This document shows positions 56,917 to 64,000 of a stretch of DNA of 64,000 nt, piece by piece (position 1 is the first letter of the stretch; each line of letters opens with the position of its first letter). Under the pieces are notes generated by a model. It searched no databases, had not been told where the DNA came from, and worked only from the letters and a program-made list of their open reading frames with translations. This DNA comes from CBDCME01 sp965218865 (GTDB lineage: Bacteria > Pseudomonadota > Alphaproteobacteria > JAAXGF01): positions 1-64,000 of the forward strand of contig CBDCME010000010.1 in the NCBI GenBank assembly GCA_965218865.1. Direction: 5' to 3'. The position numbers and the translations under genes were made by a program.

Positions 56917-57724
56917 ACTCGGTATCCTGGCTGGTAGTGGTAGTCTTCCCGGACGAGTGATTGGCGTGTGCCGGGAATCGGGCCGCGAGGTTTTTGTCGT
57001 CGCCTTCGAGGGCGCGGCCGATCCGGGGCCGATATCCGAGGTGCCTCACGAATGGGTTCGCCTCGGGGCGGTGGGCCAAACCATCGAGCTGTTACACGGC
57101 AGCGGCGCCCGCGACGTCGTCTTGGCGGGTCCCGTGCGACGGCCATCGTTGACGACGCTGCGGCCCGATGGCCGCGCCCTTCGTCTCCTTTCGCGCTTGG
57201 GGACAGGAGGGCTTGGCGACGATCGCCTGCTTTCGTTGGTGGTTTCCGAGCTTGAGGAGGAGGGCTTTCGAGTTGTCGGGATCGACGAACTGTTGGCCGA
57301 TCTTCTCGCCCCGCCGGGACCGTTGGGGGTTTGCCGTCCCGACGCGGATGCGTCCGAGGATATTGCGACCGCGGCGCGGGTCGCGCGGGCACTCGGTGTT
57401 CACGACGTCGGCCAAGCCGTCGTTGTGCAGCAGGGCGCAGTTCTGGGTTTGGAGGCGATCGAGGGCACCGATGCCTTGCTCGCGCGCTGCGCCGGGCTTC
57501 GCCGGGAAGGTCCCGGGGGTGTTCTGGTCAAGGTCAGGAAACCGAATCAGGAACGTCGCGCCGACCTGCCCACGATCGGTCCCCGAACCGTTTCGGGATG
57601 CGAGAAGGCGGGCCTGCGCGGAATTGCCGTCGAGGCGGCCGGTTCGCTGATTATCGACCGTTCCGCGGTGGTGGCCGCGGCGGACGCGGCGGGCTTGTTC
57701 GTCGTCGGCATCGGACCGGAATGA
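56906..57724 (+). CDS. lpxI: UDP-2,3-diacylglucosamine diphosphatase LpxI
   Basis: A 272-residue LpxI (DUF1009) protein, which yields lipid X by a route unrelated to LpxH. Motifs: LGILAGSGSLPGRVI, GAVGQTIELLHGSGARDVVLAGPVRRPSL, GDDRLLSLVVSELEEEGFRVVG, DVGQAVVVQQGAVLGLEAIEGTDALL, and RADLPTIGPRTV. The GTG start lies within lpxA and its stop overlaps the lpxB start (ATGA). LpxI is typical of alphaproteobacteria. Confidence 0.95.
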   Translation: MQPKLGILAGSGSLPGRVIGVCRESGREVFVVAFEGAADPGPISEVPHEWVRLGAVGQTIELLHGSGARDVVLAGPVRRPSLTTLRPDGRALRLLSRLGTGGLGDDRLLSLVVSELEEEGFRVVGIDELLADLLAPPGPLGVCRPDADASEDIATAARVARALGVHDVGQAVVVQQGAVLGLEAIEGTDALLARCAGLRREGPGGVLVKVRKPNQERRADLPTIGPRTVSGCEKAGLRGIAVEAAGSLIIDRSAVVAAADAAGLFVVGIGPE

Positions 57725-58926
57725 GCGAAGGGCCGGCGGGAAATAAGAGGGAGCCGCTGATTTTCCTGGTCGCCGGCGAACCTTCCGGGGACCAGTTGGG
57801 CGCCCGCCTCATAATGGCTCTGAGGAAGGCGTGGCGGGATCGCGTTCGTTTCGTGGGAGTCGGCGGCGAGTCGATGGCGGAGCAGGGACTGCAAAGCCTG
57901 TTCCCCATGGGCGAACTCAGCATCATGGGTTTTTTCGAGGTGGCGCCGCGCATACCGCGACTTCTGGGACGCATTCGGCAAACCGTTTCCGCGGTTCGAG
58001 AAACACGTCCGGACGCGTTGGTGACCATCGATACGCCGGCTTTTTCCTTCCGCGTCGCCGAGAGGCTGCGCGACGCCGGTCTGCCCCTGATCCACTACGT
58101 GGCGCCCCAAGTTTGGGCGTATCGGCCGGAACGCGCGGCCAAGATCGCGCGCTTTCTCGACCACGTCATGGTCCTGCTGCCGTTCGAGCCGCCCTATTTC
58201 GAATCCGTCGGGTTGCCGTGCAGTTTCGTCGGCCATCCGGTGGTCGAGGAGGGCGCCGACGGCGGGGACGGAAATGCCTTTCGGGCCCAGAATGGCCTCC
58301 AATCCGAAACGCCTTTGCTCTGCGCCCTACCCGGTAGCCGCCGCAACGAAATCTCGCGTTTACTCCCGGTGTTCGGCGAAACCGTCGGACTGCTCGCTCG
58401 GCGCTTCCCGTCGCTCCACGTCGTCGTGCCGACGGTTTCGACCGTTGCCGAGACCGTATCGTCGGTCGTTTCCCGCTGGGCGGTGCCGGCGACCGTCGTC
58501 GTCGGACGTCATGCGAGATACGATGCTTTCAACGCCGCCACCACCGCGATCGCGGCTTCCGGCACCGTTGGCCTCGAACTGGCGATCGCGGGCGTGCCGA
58601 TGGTGATTACCTATAAGGCGAACCCGATGACGGCCTTCGCCGCCCGGCGCATGCTCCGAGTACCTCACGTCAGTCTGGTAAACTTGATTCTCGAGCGTCA
58701 GGTTGTTCCGGAACTGTTGCAGGAACGCTGCCGCCCCGATGTCTTGTGCGAGGCCCTGGCGCCATTATTCGCCGATGACACCGCGCGATCGCGCCAAATC
58801 GAATCGACGGCAATGATTTCAGCCCGAATCGGCTCGGGAGTGACGATACCGAGCCAGCGTGCGGCCGAAGTCGTCATCTCCGCGATCGAGCGTTTTTCGC
58901 GCGAAGGGCACCCATGGTCTCGGTGA
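57721..58926 (+). CDS. lpxB: Lipid-A-disaccharide synthase
   Basis: A 401-residue GT-B glycosyltransferase joining UDP-diacylglucosamine and lipid X. Motifs: FLVAGEPSGDQLGARL, FVGVGGESMAEQG, MGFFEVAPRIPRL, YVAPQVWAYRPERAAKIARFLDHV, CALPGSRRNEISRLLPV, ASGTVGLELAIAGVPMVITYK. The ATG at 57721 is the true start; an open frame upstream (from 57331) is in the wrong register to lpxI. It is the last gene of the envelope run. Confidence 0.96.
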   Translation: MSEGPAGNKREPLIFLVAGEPSGDQLGARLIMALRKAWRDRVRFVGVGGESMAEQGLQSLFPMGELSIMGFFEVAPRIPRLLGRIRQTVSAVRETRPDALVTIDTPAFSFRVAERLRDAGLPLIHYVAPQVWAYRPERAAKIARFLDHVMVLLPFEPPYFESVGLPCSFVGHPVVEEGADGGDGNAFRAQNGLQSETPLLCALPGSRRNEISRLLPVFGETVGLLARRFPSLHVVVPTVSTVAETVSSVVSRWAVPATVVVGRHARYDAFNAATTAIAASGTVGLELAIAGVPMVITYKANPMTAFAARRMLRVPHVSLVNLILERQVVPELLQERCRPDVLCEALAPLFADDTARSRQIESTAMISARIGSGVTIPSQRAAEVVISAIERFSREGHPWSR

Positions 58927-58927
58927 A

Positions 58928-58967
58928 GGCGTGGCGGCCATGTATCATTCCGATACCTCGCCACGCC
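58928..58967. terminator. Possible bidirectional terminator between lpxB and gltA
   Basis: A stem GGCGTGGCG / CGCCACGCC with a nested GTATC-ATTCC-GATAC hairpin sits between the two convergent genes. No T run follows on either strand, so factor-independent termination is uncertain. Confidence 0.45.
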
Positions 58968-58997
58968 AATGGGATTTCCTTCCGCTCGCTGGTTCTC

Positions 58998-60335
58998 CTA
59001 TCGTCGCTCGTCGAGCGAGAGGTATTTTCGGGGGCCATAGCCGGTATAGAGTTGTCGCGGGCGGCCGATCTTCTGTGATGGGTCCTCGATCATTTCGTTC
59101 CACTGCGCGACCCAACCGACCGTCCGCGCCAGGGCAAACACGACAGTGAACAGGTGTGGAGGAATACCCATCGCGCGCAAAATAATTCCTGAATAAAAAT
59201 CGACGTTCGGGTAAAGTTTGCGCTTGATGAAATAGTCATCGTTGAGGGCAATTTTTTCGAGTTCCATCGCAATTTTGAGCATTGGTTCATCATTCATTCC
59301 AAGCTCGTCAAGCACCTCGTGACAGGTTTCGCGCAAAACTGTCGCGCGCGGATCCATGTTCTTGTAAACGCGGTGGCCAAATCCCATGAGGCGGAAGGGA
59401 TCCTTCTTGTCCTTGGCGCGAGCGATGAACTCGGGAATGCGATCGATGCTTCCCATGTCCTCGAGCATGTTGAGAACTGCCTCGTTGGCGCCGCCGTGGG
59501 CCGGTCCCCAGAGGCAGGCGATGCCGGCGGCAATGCAAGCGTAGGGATTGGCCCCCGATGATCCCGCTAAACGCACGGTCGAAGTGGAAGCATTTTGTTC
59601 GTGGTCGGCGTGAAGGATAAGAATTTTGTCGATGGCTCGGGCCAGTACCGGGGAGATCCGATATTCTTCCGTAGGAACCGCGAACATCATTTGAAGGAAA
59701 CGTTGGGAATAATTAAGTTCGTTTCGCGGGTACATGAAAGGTTGGCCAATCGAATATTTGTAGGCCATCGCCGCAATCGTAGGAATTTTTGCGATTAATC
59801 GGTAAGAGGCGACTTCTCGTTGGCGTTGGTTGTCGATGTCTAGGGAATCGTGATAGAAAGCCGAAAGGGCACCAACCACGCCGACCATGATGGCCATCGG
59901 GTGCGCGTCGCGGCGGAAACCCCGAAACAGGTACAGCAGTTGTTCGTTGACCATGGTGTGATTGGTGATGGCACTTTCGAACGCCTCCGCTTCATTCGGT
60001 TTGGGCAGTTCGCCATAGAGCAAGAGATACGCGACCTCGACGAAGTCGCTTTTCTCGGCGAGTTCGTCGATGCTGTAACCGCGGTACAATAGGACGCCCT
60101 CGTCGCCGTCGATGAAGGTGATCTGCGATTGACAGCTCGCCGTCGCCATGAAGCCGGGGTCGAAAGTGAAATACCCGGTTTGGCCGTACAAACTGCGGAC
60201 ATCGATGACATCGGGTCCCAGGGTGCCCTCGAGAACGCCGAATTCGCCGCTCGATCCTGGTTGGCTCCCATCATCGGAAAAATTGACGGTTCGCTTCGGC
60301 GAAACCTTGTTTAGCGGTGGTATTTCGTGGGTCAT
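58998..60335 (-). CDS. gltA: Citrate synthase
   Basis: A 445-residue, type II (hexameric, NADH-sensitive class) enzyme condensing oxaloacetate and acetyl-CoA. Catalytic regions: HADHEQNASTSTVRLAGSS, GPAHGGANEAVL (His), GFGHRVYKNMDPRA (His) and PNVDFYSGIIL (Asp). The start is the ATG at 60333-60335. It is read in the same direction as gltX, about 105 bp downstream of it. Confidence 0.97.
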   Translation of the reverse strand: MTHEIPPLNKVSPKRTVNFSDDGSQPGSSGEFGVLEGTLGPDVIDVRSLYGQTGYFTFDPGFMATASCQSQITFIDGDEGVLLYRGYSIDELAEKSDFVEVAYLLLYGELPKPNEAEAFESAITNHTMVNEQLLYLFRGFRRDAHPMAIMVGVVGALSAFYHDSLDIDNQRQREVASYRLIAKIPTIAAMAYKYSIGQPFMYPRNELNYSQRFLQMMFAVPTEEYRISPVLARAIDKILILHADHEQNASTSTVRLAGSSGANPYACIAAGIACLWGPAHGGANEAVLNMLEDMGSIDRIPEFIARAKDKKDPFRLMGFGHRVYKNMDPRATVLRETCHEVLDELGMNDEPMLKIAMELEKIALNDDYFIKRKLYPNVDFYSGIILRAMGIPPHLFTVVFALARTVGWVAQWNEMIEDPSQKIGRPRQLYTGYGPRKYLSLDERR

Positions 60336-60441
60336 GGCCTATCCCCTCGTCCTATTGCTTCAAGTGTGTCCACTGTGGCGGTTTGATTTTGTGCCGCGAA
60401 GCATAGAGTCCAAGCGACGAATTCGCAAATCGCCTGGCGGT

Positions 60442-61881
60442 CTAATTTTTGACGTCTTCCATTCTTCCGAGGGATTCCTCGCGCCCGAGAACGGCCAAAA
60501 TCTCGAAAATTCCAGGTGAAATCGTAGAACCCGTAAGGGCGGCCCTTAATGGTTGAGCCACTTTACCCAGGCCCACGCCCTCGCTCTCGGCGAAGCCGCG
60601 GACGATTTTCTCCACCGTGTCCGCGTTCCAAGTCTTAAGACCGTTCAGGCGATCGGCGAGCCGGGTCACCAATTCACGCCCGCCGGAATCGAGTTGGCGT
60701 GCCGCCTTGTGGTCAAGGGACAGGGGGCGTTCAGAGACATAAAACCTTGCCTTGTCAGATAGTTCCACAAGATTCTTCGCTCTGGGTGCTAAGCCCGTCA
60801 TTCCTTTGTGGAGGCGTTCCCTCGCGGCGGGTTCGAGGGGGCCAAGATCGTTTTGGAGACGTGCCGCCACCAGCGCCGCGAGGTGGTCGATCCCGGTCTC
60901 GCGGAGGTAATGGCCATTGAGGTTGAGGAGCTTGTCGTGGTCAAAGCGGGCTGGAGCTCGTCCAACGGCCTCCAGGCCAAACCAAGCAATGGCTTGGTCG
61001 GTGGGGATGATTTCGTCATCGCCATGGCTCCAACCGAGGCGCAAGAGGTAGTTGCGCATCGCCTCGGGTAGGAAGCCGGCGTCCGAATAGGCTTCCACGC
61101 TCAAGGCGCCGTGGCGCTTGGATAACTTGGCCCCGTCGGCTCCGTGAATCAACGGAAGGTGGGCGAACGTCGGTAGCGGCCAATCCAGGGCACGGAAAAG
61201 CTGGAACTGCCGGGCCGCGTTCACCAAGTGGTCGTCGCCGCGAATGATGTCGCTTATACCCATGTCGTGATCGTCGACAACGACCGCGAGCATGTACGTG
61301 GGCGTACCGTCCGCTCGGAGCAGGACCATGTCGTCCAACTCGACGTTGGCGAAGCGGACCTGGCCCTGGATGCGATCGTCGATAACCGTCTCGCCGGCTT
61401 GGGGAGACTTGAACCGAACCACGGGATCGATGCCCTCGGGCGCCTCGGCCGAACCGCGGTCCCGCCAACGGCCGTCGTACCGGGCCGAGCGGCCCGCGGC
61501 TTTAGCTTGGGCGCGCATATCGGCAAGTTCCTCGGGCGTGCAAAAGCAGTGGTACGCATTTCCCTTGGCCAGGAGGCGATTGGCGACCTCGGCGTGGCGC
61601 TTCGCCCGGGTCGACTGGTAGATAGGCACGTCGTCCCAATCCAACCCCAGCCACTCGAGACCATCCAGGATCGCCCGTATGGCCGCTTTCGTGGAGCGAG
61701 CCCGGTCCGTGTTCTCGATGCGCAAGCGGAACCGGCCACCGTGGTGACGCGCGTACAGCCAGTTGAACAAGGCGGTACGCGCCCCACCGATATGGAGGGT
61801 GCCCGTCGGCGAAGGGGCAAATCGCGTCACGGACACGGCTGTGCGTCGATACGGTTCATGGTTGGGAACACTGTTTAGCAT
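60442..61881 (-). CDS. gltX: Glutamyl-tRNA synthetase
   Basis: A 479-residue class I synthetase. The HIGH motif lies in FAPSPTGTLHIGGARTALF (about residues 21-39), and KLSKR in GADGAKLSKRHGALSVEAY replaces KMSKS. CFCTPEELADMRAQ is in the zinc-like region. The ATG at 61879-61881 is used; the more conserved sequence begins at VSVTRFAP, so a start a few codons later is possible. The open frame upstream runs through the comEC repeat and is not coding here. Confidence 0.95.
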   Translation of the reverse strand: MLNSVPNHEPYRRTAVSVTRFAPSPTGTLHIGGARTALFNWLYARHHGGRFRLRIENTDRARSTKAAIRAILDGLEWLGLDWDDVPIYQSTRAKRHAEVANRLLAKGNAYHCFCTPEELADMRAQAKAAGRSARYDGRWRDRGSAEAPEGIDPVVRFKSPQAGETVIDDRIQGQVRFANVELDDMVLLRADGTPTYMLAVVVDDHDMGISDIIRGDDHLVNAARQFQLFRALDWPLPTFAHLPLIHGADGAKLSKRHGALSVEAYSDAGFLPEAMRNYLLRLGWSHGDDEIIPTDQAIAWFGLEAVGRAPARFDHDKLLNLNGHYLRETGIDHLAALVAARLQNDLGPLEPAARERLHKGMTGLAPRAKNLVELSDKARFYVSERPLSLDHKAARQLDSGGRELVTRLADRLNGLKTWNADTVEKIVRGFAESEGVGLGKVAQPLRAALTGSTISPGIFEILAVLGREESLGRMEDVKN

Positions 61882-61976
61882 AGGCCGGCCCGGGCGCGAA
61901 CCTTGCTCGATCCCCGCGCTCGGGAGGTCTTCACGCGCTGGTGTTGGACGGTGTCGGCGTTGTATGGTTGGCGGGG

Positions 61977-62536
61977 ATGGAAGGGGGGAAGCACGGCCAA
62001 TGGTTCGGCGCCATCGGGAACCCGTCCGGTGCCGGCTTCGGGGATTCGTTCCGGCGCCTTTGGAAGGGGGGAAGCACGGCCAATGGTTCGGCGCCATCGG
62101 GAACCCGTCCGGTGCCGGCTTCGGGGATTCGTTCCGGCGCCTTTCGAGAGCGGGTCCGGCGGCGCTCATCGGCTTTTTACGCCGAACGGCCGAGGCCGAG
62201 AACGAACGATGGTTCCTTTGGTGTCCGGTGGGTCTCGGTGTCGGCGTCGCGGCTTATTTCAGCCTTGGCGAGGAACCCGCGGCGTGGGCCGGCGCCGTGG
62301 CCACCGCCGTCGCCTTTATCGCCTTTATGCTGGTGCCCCGGTGGACCCTCGTGGGGCTGGCGGCGCTCGCGACCCTGACCGTCGCCGTCGGTTTCTCGGC
62401 AGCGCAGTTTCGGACCGGCCGGGTCGCGGCGCCCATTCTTCCGCGAGATCTGGATTACACCGTCGTCGTCGGCAGGGTCGGCGAGGTATCGCCCCGGCCT
62501 CGTGGCCAGCGGCTCTTATTGGATCAGCTACGGTAG
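61977..62536 (+). pseudogene. comEC: comEC (DNA uptake / DUF4131) N-terminal fragment, frameshifted and truncated
   Basis: The readable part (AENERWFLWCPVGLGVGVAAYFSLGEEPAAW, then two hydrophobic stretches and PRDLDYTVVVGRVGEV) matches the N-terminus of ComEC-type membrane proteins that pass DNA through the inner membrane. Two lesions are seen. First, an 83-bp tandem duplication (61979-62144) puts the ATG at 61977 out of frame; one unit alone would be in frame, and a TTG at 62060 takes the ATG's place in the second unit. Second, the frame stops at 62534-62536 after about 150 residues, near a tyrosine recombinase gene, without the competence domain. The rest is not in the window. Confidence 0.65.
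61979..62144. repeat. 83-bp perfect tandem duplication
   Basis: Two back-to-back units at 61979-62061 and 62062-62144, beginning GGAAGGGGGGAAGCACGG and ending TTCCGGCGCCTTT. No mismatch was noticed, so the duplication is recent or an assembly artefact. 83 is not a multiple of three. Confidence 0.9.
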
Positions 62537-62700
62537 CATTTCAGGCCGTTTCAACGAATACCGCGCGGACGTGATAACGCACTGCGATAGAACGAGAATT
62601 CTGGTATTGTCATTTCATGCCGTTTCGTTATAATTCACCCCAAGCCACGTCTCGCGTGTACCTTTTCTGTACCTTTTTCAAAAATCAGCTTCGGTTGGCG
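62537..62700. other. Junction between comEC fragment and integrase
   Basis: 164 bp with no gene. The likely attachment site of the element carrying the integrase lies here, but the partner copy of any att repeat is outside the window. No tRNA gene is present. Confidence 0.4.
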
Positions 62701-63888
62701 ATGCCTCAAATCAAGTTCACGGACCGCAAAATTGCGAACCTTCCGAAGCCGGATCGGGGCCAGATGGATTATTTCGACGCTGGCGACCGGGGCTTCGGTT
62801 GCCGGGTGGGCGTAGGCGGTTCGAAATCGTGGTTCGTGAAATACGTCTACCACGGCAAGCAACGTCGGATCACCGTTGGCCGGTATCCGGCGACTGGTCT
62901 CGCCGAGGCACGCAAATTGGCGCTCGCTGTCAAGCATGGGGTCTCCACCGACATTGACCCGGCAGGCGAGAAACAGGCGAGACGCGCGGCTCCCACACTG
63001 AGGCAATTGGCGTCCGAATACCTTGAGCGGCACGCGAAGAAGAAGAAACGCTCTTGGCGCGAAGATGAGCGGATCATCAACAAATACCTCAAGGATTGGC
63101 ACGACCGCCGAGTTGCGGACATAACCCGGCGGGAGGTTATCGCCTTGCTCGACGACATTGCCGACCGTGCGCCAGCGATGGCGAACCGCGTCTTGAGCTT
63201 GATCAGAAAACTTTTCAACTTCGGCCTGAAGCGGGAGCGCGTTGCAACGAACCCGGCCCAACAGATCGATAAACCAGGCCATGAGGTATCTCGGGACCGA
63301 ATTTACGACCAGGACGAGATACGACGCCTTTGGGCGGCGTTCGAGGGCACTTACGGTGGCCTTTACAAGTTGATCTTGATCACAGGCCAGCGGCAGGCCG
63401 AGGTTGCCGGCATGAGATGGCAGGAACTCGATCTTGAGAAACGCATATGGACTGTTCCGGCGGAACGGATGAAGAGTAAGTGCGTTCACATGGTGCCGTT
63501 GTCTGATTTGGCCGTTGAGGTGCTGGCCTCGAAACCACCGATATCGACCGAGTATGTTTTCGCCTCGCCGAGGAAACACGGGGGCCCGATTTCAAGTTTC
63601 GGGGACGCGGCAATCCGGGTTAAGAGAATTTCCGGGATCCCCGATTTCCGAAGCCATGACCTTCGCAGAACGTGCGGAAGTGGGATTACGGCGCTTGGTT
63701 TCTCGCGGTTTATCATGGATCGCGTGTTGGGCCATCTCGAACCGGGAGTCGGCGCCCGATACGACCGGCACGACTATCAGCGGGAGAAATCGGCCGCGCT
63801 GGGTGCGTGGCGGCGGCACCTGCAAGAAATATTGTCCGGCGGCGGGGCAGGGGATACGAACGTGGTTTCGATCAAAGATGCACAGTAA
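62701..63888 (+). CDS. Tyrosine recombinase / integrase (DUF4102-type)
   Basis: A 395-residue site-specific recombinase of the P4/island type. The N-terminal DUF4102 arm-binding domain has FTDRKIANLPKPDRGQMDYFD, KSWFVKYVYHGKQRRITVGRYP and LAEARKLA. The SAM-like core-binding domain (about 100-195) follows, and the catalytic domain has Arg at 231 (ITGQRQAEVAGM), HDLRRT at 319-324, LGHLEPG and a Tyr at 354 or 359 (ARYDRHDY). All catalytic residues are present. ATG 62701 gives the family start; the frame begins earlier, at 62617. It lies beside the broken comEC, as expected at one end of an integrated element. Confidence 0.93.
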   Translation: MPQIKFTDRKIANLPKPDRGQMDYFDAGDRGFGCRVGVGGSKSWFVKYVYHGKQRRITVGRYPATGLAEARKLALAVKHGVSTDIDPAGEKQARRAAPTLRQLASEYLERHAKKKKRSWREDERIINKYLKDWHDRRVADITRREVIALLDDIADRAPAMANRVLSLIRKLFNFGLKRERVATNPAQQIDKPGHEVSRDRIYDQDEIRRLWAAFEGTYGGLYKLILITGQRQAEVAGMRWQELDLEKRIWTVPAERMKSKCVHMVPLSDLAVEVLASKPPISTEYVFASPRKHGGPISSFGDAAIRVKRISGIPDFRSHDLRRTCGSGITALGFSRFIMDRVLGHLEPGVGARYDRHDYQREKSAALGAWRRHLQEILSGGGAGDTNVVSIKDAQ

Positions 63889-63918
63889 AATCGCATAGGC
63901 GCGGCTAGGGTAACGACG

Positions 63919-64000
63919 TTGTTCATCTTCGCCATCGGGATCGGCGTGCTGGCACTCGCGGTTCTGTTCGTACTCGACGTGACGCAGACCGCGGATGCGG
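63919..64000 (+). CDS. Possible FMN-glutamate-synthase-like protein, first 27 codons (runs off window)
   Basis: From a TTG at 63919 the frame gives a membrane helix (FIFAIGIGVLALAVLFVLDVT) and then QTADA. This resembles the N-terminus of the membrane-anchored FMN-binding glutamate-synthase-like family (helix followed by DVTQT). Too short to be sure; the start codon could also be outside consensus. If right, the integrase has little or no cargo on this side. Confidence 0.35.
   Translation, partial: MFIFAIGIGVLALAVLFVLDVTQTADA

Noticed and set aside
61763..61976. Upstream extension of the comEC frame
   Set aside because: It is antisense to the gltX start and exists only because the 83-bp duplication shifts the frame.

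Overview
The window looks like chromosome of a GC-rich, lipid-A-making alphaproteobacterium, probably in or near the Rhodospirillales. This rests on four things: the gene order rpsB-tsf-pyrH-frr-uppS-cdsA-dxr-rseP-bamA-skp-lpxD-fabZ-lpxA-lpxI-lpxB; the rpmH-rnpA-yidD-yidC-engB-argB cluster; an alpha-type SspB; and a circularly permuted two-piece tmRNA. The core genes look intact. The spaces between them are crowded with insertion sequences, palindromic repeats and broken genes.

Layout. 1-2.4 kb: the end of an RND exporter, two damaged DNA glycosylase genes and a rhodanese. 2.5-10.6 kb: a formate/nitrite-type channel, an ISAs1-type element whose transposase carries a DruA-like (DUF4338) N-terminus, a slipin, an FGE-fold protein, RecQ and an alpha/beta hydrolase. 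10.8-14.5 kb: an IS5-family element cutting into a TIR-like/deoxyribosyltransferase-like gene, then two small membrane proteins in AT-richer DNA. 14.5-21.3 kb: uvrA/ssb (divergent), IS630 copy 1 inside a palindromic repeat, sspB, ssrA and thyX. 21.3-25.6 kb: an accessory patch with a second palindromic repeat, an IS5 relic, a beheaded phosphatase, IS630 copy 2 and a PAS-protein stub. 25.6-30.7 kb (minus strand): DUF4202, argB, engB, yidC, yidD, rnpA, rpmH, rpmE. 31-41 kb (plus): ABC exporter, pyrD, proS, lolC/E, lolD, dnaE. 41-44.3 kb: IS630 copy 3 at the very end of dnaE, then a PD-(D/E)XK-type pseudogene and an HTH fragment. 44.4-58.9 kb: translation, isoprenoid, envelope-assembly and lipid A genes in one long plus-strand run. 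59-64 kb: gltA and gltX (minus), a damaged comEC start, a tyrosine recombinase, and what may be the start of an FMN-glutamate-synthase-like gene.

Functional links. ssrA (tmRNA) lies directly upstream of sspB, whose product hands ssrA-tagged proteins to ClpXP. The bamA-skp-lpx block together with rseP and lolCDE covers outer-membrane protein, lipid A and lipoprotein delivery. The three IS630 copies are each 1,164 bp between flanking TA dinucleotides, near-identical, and share an A8 run where the two halves of the transposase change frame. Copy 2 joins two unrelated broken genes, so it probably marks a past recombination between IS copies. Many lesions sit at homopolymers or single codons, so some could be sequencing errors rather than true decay.
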